DNA of 60,000 nucleotides from Strigamia acuminata (taxonomy: Eukaryota; Arthropoda; Chilopoda; Geophilomorpha; Linotaeniidae), in NCBI GenBank assembly GCA_949358305.1, contig OX442315.1, positions 28,982,427 through 29,042,426 of the forward strand, read 5' to 3'. A program made the position numbers and the translations under genes. This document shows, piece after piece, positions 10,383-21,183 of this stretch. The number at the start of each line of letters is the position of its first letter. Position 1 is the first letter of the stretch. The notes beneath the pieces are model-generated. The model was not told where the DNA came from, did not search any database, and saw only the letters and a program-made list of their open reading frames with translations.

Positions 10383-13289
10383 TCAGGTTTTACCTTTTCC
10401 TTGAATTGTTTTGTCGCGACATCTGCCCTTAATACATGTAAATATGTCATCATAACAATCGCAGTCGTCGTCTCTGTAACATTTCCTGCTGGCTATTTCT
10501 CTGCAGGACAGCAAAGTCTATAAAAGAAAAGATAGAATGTTTTTTTTATTGTACGTTTAATCAATGTGCACTGGGTTGAATTAACTTTCGTTTGTGGCTT
10601 TTTTATGTTGCAGTGTAGCACTCAAGGCCAATTTAACTTCGCCTGCGCACTCAACTAATTAAAATTATAAACTCTTTTTTTTAATTCAGTAATTTATCAA
10701 TTTAAAAGAAGATATTCGACTTTTCACGGTCATCAATCATCAGAGTGTTTAACTGTCGCTGTTATCAGGTACAGTTAATAACCTCATGAGACCGTGAAAG
10801 GTCCAAAAGTGTATTAAATTAGCGAGTAAAGAATTTCTAAATTTCCTAATTCTCTGTGTACATTTTTTCTTACAAATTATCTCACGCCAAAGCTTCTGGT
10901 TTTAGTTAGAATAGAAATTCACAACAGTGGTTAATTAATTTCCTGTAATAGCAACAGCTATAGGTGCCAGTATATACAATTTCGTTTAGGAAAATACTCT
11001 TAAGTGCTTTTTTGTAACCGGAAACATTTGCTCAATTGAATTACTTAGTTTGAAAGCAGAAGCATTTTGCATTAATGAATGCTGAATACCAGAGTTTCTT
11101 GGAAGAAATCTGATGCTATCATTAATATTTCATCTCAAACAAGTGGATTCTCGTGTTAACAGAAATGTTATCCTTTAAAAGATGTTGTTTACATGGTTAG
11201 AAAAATGTCTTCAAACTGATGTTTTCCAGAAATCATTAAGAATATGCATTAAGTTATATTTTTATCTAAAGAATAACAGTAATATGAATAATAAAATAAA
11301 TGTTATTTTTATCTTTACAATATAGCTATAGGTGCGTAGGTCTGCCCACGTAGAATGTTTTGTTGGGCGCTGTAGTTAGGGACTCATATATTGCTGCCTG
11401 GACTCGAGTAATTTAAAGTGACAAGTTCAATTGAAGGTTGATTACAACGATTCAGCTCAGTCACTATCAATTGACCAATGGGACTTTGGATGTGAAAGCA
11501 ATTTAACTTAACATATTGTGAATGTTAATTAATTTATTATGGCGTAATTAACAGATTTTGATAACATAGATATTACGATGAAAGTAAGTTATGATGGCTC
11601 AGGAGTAATTATGCCTCAATCGTGTACTGCTACTGCTTCAGTATTGCTTGAAAATGGACCAACATACTGTCTGGGTGTCAAATAAGTCAACGTTGTATTA
11701 GTAAAAAGGATTGTATGAGGAGAATGTAACGTCAATAGCATTTTGTTAAACTTACGAAACCCTTGATAGCTAGATAATAAATACTGACACTTGTAGCTGA
11801 GCAACCGTTTAGGCTCTAGATGCTTTTTACACAAACCAATCCAAGCTTTGGTTTTAGCGAATTTTTTTTTCTTGATGCGTTTATTGCGTGAAGAAATCGG
11901 TACAAATACCACTTTTACGAGGTGGTTATCAACTGTCATTGATAATTTGAGTTAATTCTTTTCAAAAAAAAATCCGTCCTGCCCTTAACCCCCACGCACA
12001 ACAACAAAAAAGGAAAAAATGTAATGCCACCCTCCAGACCAAATAAAAGTTCCGATTCTCTCATTGGGGCCCTCCAAGCGTCTGTAAGTCTGGGCCTCAC
12101 GCAGCTGTTTGTGATCCAACCAAACAATTCAACTCTATCTTTAAGTACTTTAGTGAACTCATTCAGAGGTAAGGATTTTCGTTAATGAACTCTATCTAAA
12201 TTATCGAAAATTCACATTTCACTGGTAATAATTATAATCATTTGTCAATTGGCTTGTAATAAGCTTACTTTTATACTAAATCTGGCTTACAGTGGTCATT
12301 TCGTAAATCGAATTATGTATTAAGTTTTTTATATATATTTAGGCAATTTAAGCCTTTAATCCCCATTGAATCTACATGACTTGTTTTAAACCATTTGTTC
12401 CGATTTAATTCGATTGATCGATAAAGGAGCGGATTGCGCTTTTTAAAACGTCATGAAGTGCAACATGAAAAAAACTCACTTTTAACTTATCCGAGTGAAA
12501 CAAAAATAAAAGGTCTTTTTCTGCACCAACTGTCAGCATGTGTTAGACAACATGGCTCGCAATTTTATCGATTATTTGATCATTATATTTACCCTCAATG
12601 CTGATTGCTGGATGATTGTTAACAAAATCGATGATTCCTTCACTTCCAACTATTATACCATATTTACAATTTAGAATAAAATAAAATGATAATACACGTA
12701 CCATTTGTGTTTTATCGGGTTGGTACGATCCGAAATCTGATGTACTCTTGTCGTAGTCTCCAAGAAATTCGTCCTGTCGCGGTTTGCCCAGCTGAGGTCC
12801 AACACCTGACGAAGTGTAGTCGTAATTGGGATCCAAAGGAGCATAAACCACAGAACTCGGTTGAACTTGTGGTCTACTTCTCGCCAGTAAGACGTCAGTT
12901 TTTAGTTTTTTTGCTACTTCGTCGTAGGCCGCTCCAGGTTGCGCTTGACGAGGTTGGATGAGAACTTTTCCATAATTTTGTCTCGTTCTCACTCCTCGGC
13001 CGGGTTTCACATCCAGAATAGGTGGCGTTTGCGCCATGTAGCCGAAATGAGCCGCCGGATTGTGAATTTCATTGGTCAATATGTTTTGCTGCGCTGTTCT
13101 TTTTGTCAGTCGCCATATCGCTCTGAGTTCCTCGCAGGTCGGTTCTGTTTCGGTTTGGAAGGTGTATTCTGGCGGGGAATAGTAGTAACTGATGTCTTCG
13201 TTGGTTCGCTTTGGCGCCCACGAGAATGAAACTGGCAGGCCCAGGATAAGGGCAGTTGAAAAGACTAGAGTTAAACCAGGCTTAGCCAT
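10383..13289 (-). CDS. Secreted protein with C-terminal six-cysteine module
   Basis: Two predicted exons: 12702-13289 (196 codons) and 10383-10517 (44 codons plus TGA), joined in phase 0 across a 2184-bp intron (ATG|GTACGT donor, TATAG acceptor). Residues 1 to about 23 are a signal peptide (ALILGLPVSFS before cleavage). The mature N-terminal part is Pro/Tyr/Gln-rich with one early Cys (TCEELRAIW) and basic sites KR at WAPKR and LTKR and RTR, which could be processing sites. Exon 2 encodes a compact module with spacing C-x7-C-x5-C-x-C-x6-C-x4-C, including the word CYRDDDCDCYDD and ending CIKGRC. Such C-D-D-C...C-x-G-x-C spacing recalls small disulphide-rich secreted domains of arthropods. I do not recognise the family; a neuropeptide or growth-factor-like precursor, or a structural secreted protein, are both possible. 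Exon 1 and exon 2 are each well supported; joining them, and absence of a further exon between, is inference. Confidence 0.6.
10518..12701 (-). other. Long intron of the secreted Cys-rich gene
   Basis: This 2.2-kb stretch has no recognisable exon. The 107-codon open frame at 11616-11939 (minus) has a Lys-rich start but no family features and no matching splice phases, so I leave it out. No mobile element ends were found. Confidence 0.5.
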
Positions 13290-14152
13290 ATTGGCTGGTC
13301 TTGGATTTGGCCACTTGGGTCTTGATCAGTGCACGGAGTCGTTTAGTGGGAAAGATTCCTGTGGAATGAATGATGCAATAGATACTGTATGTCAATTACA
13401 ATTAACTTGTTGATTGCTTAAGTGAAGGGAAGTGTGTTTTTGTTTGAGTTCACGGAACGAAGTGATAGTTTTAGTTAATGTATTCATGTTTTATGTAATT
13501 AAACGTTTTAATTTCACGAATAGAAAATTTAGTATTGATTTTTTAAGGCCTGTTCCCATTAAAAAAGTGTCTAAAAATGTGATTGATTTTTTTGGTTTAA
13601 AATCCAATTTATTTGTGGCAGATCGAAAACTTGTGTGGGTGGGTCTTGAAAGTAGCACGTACGTTTTCTTTCTTTCTTTTATTTTTCAGACAGTTAACCT
13701 TAAATACTCGTAGTTTGTATATAGAAATTTGGTTAGGAATTTGGTCAGAGATTTAAAAGTCTCAAATATAATAATTAAAAATCTTATTCTTGTAGATTTG
13801 GAAGCATTTCTATCTGAAATTTCATAAGTCTGGTCTAATTGAGAATGGTTTTACACGACTGTTTTGGAGCAAAGGCTAGATGAAAGCGCAACAGGCCACT
13901 TATAAAATTTGAAATTTGAAATTTCTTGGGTATGTTTGATGAATAAATAAATGTGGACCGTAGTGGAAATAAAATAGATTTCTAGCATCAAATGGTAGAC
14001 CTTAGGGGGGAACATCTGTTTGCTAATCGTTAATACAGATTTGGATTCTCGAATGCGATCGGAATGCTGTACAAATCAAATTGATGATAGCAATCGATTC
14101 GTTTTCTTTGTCAGTATTATTGATTTGTACCAACTTCACAAATGAAAACTGA

Positions 14153-14546
14153 TTAACCCTAGCAGTACCAACCTAAAAAACTCTTTACTCACCCAACCCG
14201 GGTCATTTTTTATCCCCAGCTGAAATTTTTTTTTCAAAAACGTATGAAAATGATTTTATTCTCTGAGTATTTCATGTTTATGAAGAATTTTAAGCAATTC
14301 GGTATTTGTTGAAATAGAGTGATAAAAATAATTGACATCGTATTCAAAAGTAGTAGGTAAACAAAGGAATATTGTGAAAAGTTTGTTCTGTGGTTTTTTT
14401 AAATCTATTATTTGTTTTATAGTTTGTTAAGATGTTAAATAAAAATACATGAAATTTCAGAAAGAAAATCCTGATAATTTTCGAGAAAAAAAAATAAAAA
14501 CACTTTTGGAGGTCAAAATTGACCCTAGTTTGGGGTGGAGAGATTT
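14153..14546. mobile_element. Possible piggyBac-like remnant
   Basis: The left boundary reads TTAACCCTAGCAGTACC, a piggyBac-style TTAA followed by CCCTAG. The words GGGTCATTTTTTATCCC near 14201 and GGTCAAAATTGACCCTAG near 14511 resemble inverted subterminal repeats of piggyBac MITEs. A clear right end with CTAGGGTTAA is missing, so the boundaries are approximate and the call is weak. Confidence 0.25.
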
Positions 14547-16357
14547 TTAAAAAAAAATAAAAATAAAATAATTTTAGAATTTTTATAAAATTATTTTGGA
14601 AAAGAAATTATGAAAACTAGAGATTTAAGGATTTCGACAATAATTGTTATTTTTTATGTAGAAGTAACGGATTTAATCTAATTGTTAGTTGCCACAATCG
14701 CTTTAATTTAATTACATTATTCGTTAAAATAACACAACAATTAATTATTTAATTGAGTCTATGCGATTAGTCATTAGAAATAATGTACTTGAATACCGGT
14801 GCCAATTTTCATATGGTTCAAGTATACAAATATGTGGTGGTGTTTGTATGGAATTCTTATAGACAAAGTCAACTTTTTCTTGCTTACCTTTGGTGTGTTT
14901 CCTGCTTGTGTGCGTGTGAGGTGAATTGTGTGAGGGAGTGTGCGTGTCTCTGTGGATCTCCCGAATCCGTGTCACAACCGCCCCCGCACAATTTGTTGGG
15001 CCTATCACTGCGCTCGCTTGCTTGGCGACTCCTCTCATCATCTGTTAGCATACTCAAATACAAATCCACCAATCCTGTTAAATGGTAAGGAAGTGGTTTT
15101 TCGGTACCATCTGTTTGTTAGTCATCAAACCATCAAACCTCTCAAGTGCCATTAACAAAAGTAGATTTATTGATTGTTTTATTTTTAGACACAACATATA
15201 TCGTGATCCTAAATTAAAACTTTGTTCTAAGTGAAACTAATACAATTCTTGTCGTCTACTTGAAAATTATTTATTGACAACTTCTAGAAAAAATATTTTC
15301 AGAAGAGAAAAATAATTTTAACTTGTTTTGAATGGCAACTCATGTTTTCACTTCGTAACACAAAGTCAATAATTTTATCAATGATTGACTTGAAAATTGC
15401 GTCTTGTTATTATAATATTGAAATTAAAATAACTTTCACTCGAATTGCGTTATCGACCGACAGAAAAAAACATATTGATAAAGAAATAAAAAATAAAAAT
15501 AGTCCTTTTTCCACTTAAAAGGCCTTAAAAACGCCGGAGTGTAAATGCACAGTACTCACCAGCCAAATGGAAATATAAAAACACAATTTCAAAACAACTT
15601 TTTTTCCTTTTAAGGTGAAAATGTGCAAAAACAGCACTGCACACATTTTAATAAATGTCTTGAGTAATATTTGCCAAAATAAATAAATAGTAATAATAAA
15701 GAAACATAAAAAAATGTATTCAACCTTTTCCTATTTTTATATTAATAATATTGAACTAATTTAGCACGGTTTAATGAAAAAGAGTAATAGAAAGAAAAAA
15801 AACACTAAGATCTATTTTAGTATATAAACAATTCTATCCAAAGTTAGCGACCAGCTGCTGTCGATGACAAGTAACACGGGGCTTCAGAAAATAGCGTCAA
15901 TTGCATTGTGTATCCTTACTGTTAGTACAAAAGCAACAAATCTTATAAAAGCCAAAAAGCCAAAATCTTGACATTTGTATTTAATTGTCATTTTTCTAAT
16001 ATGTTCAAAGTTATTTTGTAAAATATTTGTGATTGTTATTGTTTAGAAAAATAAAATAAGAAACCATGAAGGAAATTTGATACTAGCATTTATCCTTTTG
16101 TCCAAAACATTCCATTTTTTGTTTTTCATATAAAAAGTAATTTTCTTTTAGAAATAACTTGAAATGTCTGTACATTTCGTAGCAGCCGTGTTTAAATTGG
16201 TTATTGTTTTTTAATTAGTAGATATTACAGACATAATAGTGAATCTTGGAGAGTTTGGCTTCGTTCCAATAGTGTGATGCTGCTTCCATTGAACATTGCT
16301 CTCATTCATTCTGTCTTTCCATTCATGAAACCCCTTCCACTCCTCCTACCCATACTC

Positions 16358-16369
16358 GGCGCATGCGCC
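16358..16369. promoter_or_regulatory. NRF-1/EWG-type palindrome
   Basis: GGCGCATGCGCC is a perfect palindrome matching the NRF-1 (insect Ewg) consensus in a locally GC-richer stretch (16330-16410). This may mark a promoter or 5' exon, but no gene start is visible next to it. Confidence 0.3.
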
Positions 16370-17955
16370 ATGTCGCACTGCGGCACACACCTTTCTTTGC
16401 CCGTGTCTTATGGAACTAGATTAAAGTTGGAGTGTTGGAAAGAATTCAATAACACTTCAACTTATTTTCGCTTAATTTCAAGTGCTAAATCGCCGCGCTT
16501 AAGTCACAATTACAAATGTAAATGAATCTAATCTTAACTGTACACGAAAATAATAAAAAAGATTTATTTCCACACGTGTGTGGTACGGTGGTGCGTAAAT
16601 TGAAATACATTAATAAATAATAAAAAGTTGAACGATATTTTATTCCACTGACGTTTTAAATCCGCTGCGAGGCTCGATTCTTTGGTAGGAATTATTCTTT
16701 GCGTCAGTATATATTGACTGCAGTCCAAGAAAAGACGTTGGACGTTTAAATAAATCTCGCAAATTGCCCAACAGGAAATTACTAGGAAATCGTGCAGCAT
16801 ATTTTGAAATTTTATCTCGTTCTTTTAATTTCATTATCATTTTGCTCGGTACTATTCCATTAAGCCAAAATCTTGATGACCTAGGAAATTTAGAATGAAA
16901 TGCTTCCATTAACTGAAATCAATTTTACAATCTACCCACTTTACTTTAATCTCATTCCTACACCAAATTACCAGACAGTCGTATTCGCATAAAACCTAAC
17001 GACTTCTTTTATAGTTTTTATATTGTACGTATTAAATTTTAGATTGACTTTTTTTTTTAAAAAAATGTAATCATATAATGTACCGTATGTGGCATTTACA
17101 AATCTGAGCAATGTGGGAAGTTTATTTAATCATTTTCTCAAATTTTTTTACGGTGGCTTTTAGAAATTTACTACTCGGCATCACTGTCATCAATTTGTAA
17201 TTTCGTTAAAATTATGCGAACTTTTACTGGAAGTTTATTAAATAAAGATACAGAGTTTATTGGGAAAATGGTAATTTCCAATGACAGATTTCTGAACGTC
17301 AGTAATTATGTATTGAGTTGCTACGACTTTATTCAATTTGTTTGTGGAATGTAAATATTTAATCTCAAAACATCAGAATATTTCTAGTATTGAGTTTTAT
17401 TGGAAATAGAAAATTAGTTCCCATGGACACAACATGTGTAAACAAATTTTCAATGGTTTGAGACAAATATAAATTGTTCTGTGTCGGTATTTTCATTTAA
17501 TTTGTTCGTGCATTGCAGCAAAGCGAAGGCTTGTTTGCTAAACTGATTGTACACAAATATTAGTGGCCTGCACATACTGGTACCATTAGCTTTAGACAGG
17601 CATATTGCGAGTGTGAATCGAGTGTAAAATACCTTACATCATTTAAATAACTTTTAACTTTCTTTTGAACACACTACCCGCGGTTTTTATCTAAGATTTC
17701 TGTGAGATTTTGTCGAGATTTACTTTTAGTTCAAATAAATAAATAAATACGGAGTAACATATTTGATAACATGGTAACACATCTAACTTGTGGTCAAACA
17801 AAATATGTTTTCAATGTAATTCAATACCACAACATGATTTGATATCAAATAGCGAGCACACTTCGGTTTTCTTTGGTCACGTGACAAGTTTAGTTGTAAA
17901 CTTGTAATAATCCGATCTTTTTAAGTGTTAAATTCGTAAATGTCAATTTTACGTA

Positions 17956-18318
17956 CAGTAGAACCTCGGTTATCAGAACACCAGTTATACGAACTTTCGG
18001 TTATCCGAACAGCAGTCAAGCGAATTTTTACCGATTATTTACCGATTATTTACCGATTTTTTACCGATTTTTATCGGTTTATTAATCGATTTTTTATGGT
18101 TTTGGACGATTTTGACATACTTTTAGTCGGTTTATAATGTATTTTTACAATTTTTATCTATTTTTGGTAAGTTTTAAAGCTTTCTAACTATATTTTAATG
18201 ACTTTTTATTTTCATATGCAGTACAGAATATGTATAAATCTAATGTTGGATTATCCGAACAATTCGGTTTTATGAACACCCATGTCCCCAATTAGTTCGG
18301 ATAATCGAGGTTCTACTG
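17956..18318. mobile_element. pogo/Tigger-like MITE
   Basis: A 363-bp element flanked by TA on both sides (17954-17955 and 18319-18320). The left end CAGTAGAACCTCGGTTATC and the right end (reverse complement of GATAATCGAGGTTCTACTG) are near-perfect inverted repeats with the CAGT-GAACCTCGGTTATCCGAA style of pogo/Tigger elements. Subterminal GGTTATCCGAAC words are also repeated. It has no transposase. An internal ACCGATTATTT-type tandem array (18029-18080) is embedded. Confidence 0.8.
18029..18080. repeat. Short tandem array of ACCGATT(A)TTT units
   Basis: About four to five copies of an 11-12-bp unit (TTTACCGATTA-like) lie in tandem inside the pogo-like MITE. Copies drift from TTATTTACCGA to TTTTTTACCGA. 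Confidence 0.7.
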
Positions 18319-18557
18319 TAAAAAGAAATAAAAAATAAAAAATAAAAATCGAAACTGGAACTGACCCGATTTCACATAGTAATCAATAATGTGTTCTGTC
18401 AAACTCTATGTGAAATCGATTAAGCCATAGCAATTAAAATTTTCATTTCCATAAACAAACTACTTCAACAACAACAATAATTGAGGTTGTTGCAACGGTG
18501 CACTAAGTACTACATTTATCATTGATAAGAAAAAGTTTCTACGTACGTGGTCGCGCA

Positions 18558-18565
18558 TGACGTCA
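18558..18565. promoter_or_regulatory. CRE octamer TGACGTCA
   Basis: A perfect palindromic cAMP-response element in non-coding DNA. It is one of four copies within 5.4 kb (18558, 20618, 21100, 23889). Binding by CREB/ATF is known for the motif; function here is unproven. Confidence 0.35.
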
Positions 18566-20243
18566 GAACTGTTACTGAAATCACTGCTTGGGTGTGGTGA
18601 ATGAAATCAGGGTCCAAATGCTTCTGGACACGCATGCGCGTATGCGTGGGATAAGTGGCGAGATGGAGATGCGGTCGATGTGCAACTGTGCTCAGAGTTG
18701 CTGATCTTCCATTCGTGATTAAACAATCTTGTGGGAAAAAGTATTTTAAATCTGATTATGTTGGGTGAATGGCCAATTCAAAAGATACTAATAACACTCA
18801 ATTTCAATTTTTATTTTTCAATTAATATTTCAATCTTGACAAGTGCTTATTTTATTTCTTGAAGAGCGATTGTCCGTGCCTCTTGAGCTCTGACTTTTAC
18901 CGTAATTTCCATATTGGGTTAGCAGTTTTCTTTTTTTTTTTGGCACGTGCAATGTACTTGCTCACTGAGGCAGTAGAATTTCAAATTACATTGCGGGTAA
19001 GCAAAAGCAATTTTTAAACCTCAACCTCACACTTTACAAGTCAGCGTGGGAGAAATTAATTTTAACTGGATTAATAATGAAAAAATATAGAATTTTATAT
19101 TCAAAATTTATTTTTGTTCTAAAAATGTCAGTTTTCTTTCTATTTTTGAGTTTATTTGTGTTTTCTTTTTTATTATTACTTTTAATTTTACGAGGTTTTT
19201 TTTTTTACGTAAAGGATAAGAATAAAAATGCACTAAATCTTAGTTGTTATAATAAAAGTAATTTATAATTTTTTTTACATGCCAATTACCCGCCCACACA
19301 CCGTGCTGGCTTATTTTTGGTCTTGTAAGTTTGTAAATGATAGTCCTGTTTGTGAAGGGGGAAAAACATTAACTGCACGATTTATTGACAACAGCTTTCA
19401 GTTTTAAAATATCCTCTTGAAAACACAGAACAAATTAATTTTAAAAGTAAATACAAGTGATTTTCTACATGCTTTTAGTCGGGTTGGTTTTGAGCTCAAA
19501 GAATTCAATTGTACGTCTAAAATCAGCGGATTAAAAACCTTCATTAGGTTTATTCAACGTTACTAATGCATTTCTTTTGCCTTGCTCTTTTACCTGTCTT
19601 GTTAAACGCTTCGTTGGACTAAGTGCATTTTATTCGATTTTATTGAACTAACCAGATGGATGGAATCTTCCAATTCTTTGAAAAACCCTTTATTCAAATC
19701 GGTTTTTTCCCCTCATTTATTCTTCGTACTACACGGCAATTTAAATAAAATGACATATGAAAAGAATTTTTAATATCCAGAGCCAACACGGAGACAGATG
19801 TTAAAAAGGAGTCATTGATTTCTATTTGTGTTTCATTTAAAATCAAAAAGAAAAGAGGGAAAAATGGATGAATAAAACGGAGCAGACACGGATCCACGAC
19901 CGGCTCAGCTTAGCGTCGCTATTACTTTTTTTTCAGATTTTCTATTTTATTGATTCCTTCAAGTTCAAGTAATCCTCTATAGAAAACAAAGTGATTTATG
20001 GGGCCATCAATAGTGAAGAATGAAGAGGAAATGTAGCTGTTGATTGGTCAGAAGCTATTCATTTAATGATGGCTTGTGTGGAAATGGAAAGCCGTAATAA
20101 AAGTCTCCGTTTACTTACACCTAAATAAATATATATATATATTTTTTTAATTCGATTTTTATAATGAAAAATGTAAAGCATATTTATTTATTTTTTATTT
20201 GGAATTTTATGTTGAGTGTTTTAATCAAAGAATTCAGAACCGA

Positions 20244-20278
20244 TGCTTTGCTGCAGTACATTGCACTGCAGCAAAGCA
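20244..20278. repeat. Perfect 14-bp inverted repeat (hairpin)
   Basis: Arms 20244-20257 (TGCTTTGCTGCAGT) and 20265-20278 are exact reverse complements separated by a 7-nt loop, ACATTGC. No mobile element or RNA gene is recognised around it. Confidence 0.75.
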
Positions 20279-20617
20279 CACGGGGGCAAATTCTCGTGAT
20301 GCTTTGGCAAATTTGATATCTTAATGGTAACTTTTGTTAACGTAATGGCTCTATTCAGCAGAATGAATGGGACGCAATACCAGGAACACAAAAGAAATAT
20401 AATTAATTAACTTATTCCTTTTTTTTAAGTTGTCTTAATTATGTTTTTGATAATTTCATGATTTTGTTATCGCGCGCACTATAAGCCAAGAAAAGCAGCA
20501 AATCCAGTGAAAACAAGGGCGATTATAATTCTACAATAGACTTTCCTTCTCGCCTATTGCCGCTGAGTCTTGACTTACTGAAGCGCGTCTTAATTAGACC
20601 TATAATTTAGCCGCACT

Positions 20618-20625
20618 TGACGTCA
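20618..20625. promoter_or_regulatory. CRE octamer TGACGTCA
   Basis: Second perfect CRE palindrome, within the intergenic region downstream of the cysteine-rich gene that ends at 21184. Confidence 0.35.
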
Positions 20626-21099
20626 GTACTTTTACCGATTAATGGCACGTGAAGTTGAGTGCAAACGGGAGGTTCTTCCAAGCGTGAATCAACGTGAATA
20701 TAAAGAAAAGTCTAAAACTGTATAAACGAAACGCCTCTCCAATCCAAAGTCAATATTCACTTTTATTGATCAACACTTTGAATTCTACTCTCTTCCTATT
20801 AGTTAGTCATGACTCACAGACTTTGAAACCTATTAATACTCTAAGCTGCTGTTTTTGGTGCGACCGGTTCCTTTTTTTGGCTGCGTTCCAGCTGTTTCGC
20901 TTTGCGCGTTTAATCTCGTTCTATTTTTAGCAGCCATCTTTGTTCCACAATTCATCTCACGCATGCGTACACTTTAACTTGGCCCATTCAGCTTCAATAT
21001 CGATTTTGAAACTCATTCACTTTCTCTTGCCAACTTCCGGGTTTTTTTAAAATTCGTTGCAGAGACCATATTGACGTTTTATTCAATAACATCATATAA

Positions 21100-21107
21100 T
21101 GACGTCA
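21100..21107. promoter_or_regulatory. CRE octamer TGACGTCA
   Basis: Third perfect CRE palindrome, 77 bp past the stop codon of the minus-strand cysteine-rich gene, so it probably lies in its 3' UTR or just beyond. Confidence 0.3.
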
Positions 21108-21183
21108 AATAAGTAATTGATTTTAGAACTTCCTATTATATCGCTATAAAATTTCATTACTTGAGGCAGTTCCGTTTCTTTTA

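Larger units (their letters stand above)
13290..21183. other. Large intergenic region with scattered regulatory motifs and MITEs
   Basis: About 7.9 kb lies between two minus-strand genes. It should contain the promoter and any 5' UTR exons of the gene starting at 13289. I found no coding exon. It contains a possible piggyBac-like remnant (14153-14546), a pogo-like MITE (17956-18318), three perfect CRE octamers, an NRF-1-type palindrome (16358-16369), a 14-bp hairpin (20244-20278) and several A/T microsatellites. The open frames at 14783-15088 and 16274-16525 lack family features and splice support. Confidence 0.6.

Noticed and set aside
11616-11939. 107-codon open frame on the minus strand
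   Set aside because: No family motif, no fitting splice sites, and it lies within the predicted long intron of the secreted Cys-rich gene. Composition is like random AT-rich frames.
12686-13413. Overlapping plus-strand open frames (91, 96 and 73 codons)
   Set aside because: They are antisense shadows of the secreted-protein exon 12702-13289, which has a signal peptide and splice support.
14783-15088. 101-codon plus-strand frame, with opposing minus-strand frames at 14745-15072
   Set aside because: A GC-richer TG/GT-biased patch keeps frames open on both strands; no motif or splice support on either strand.
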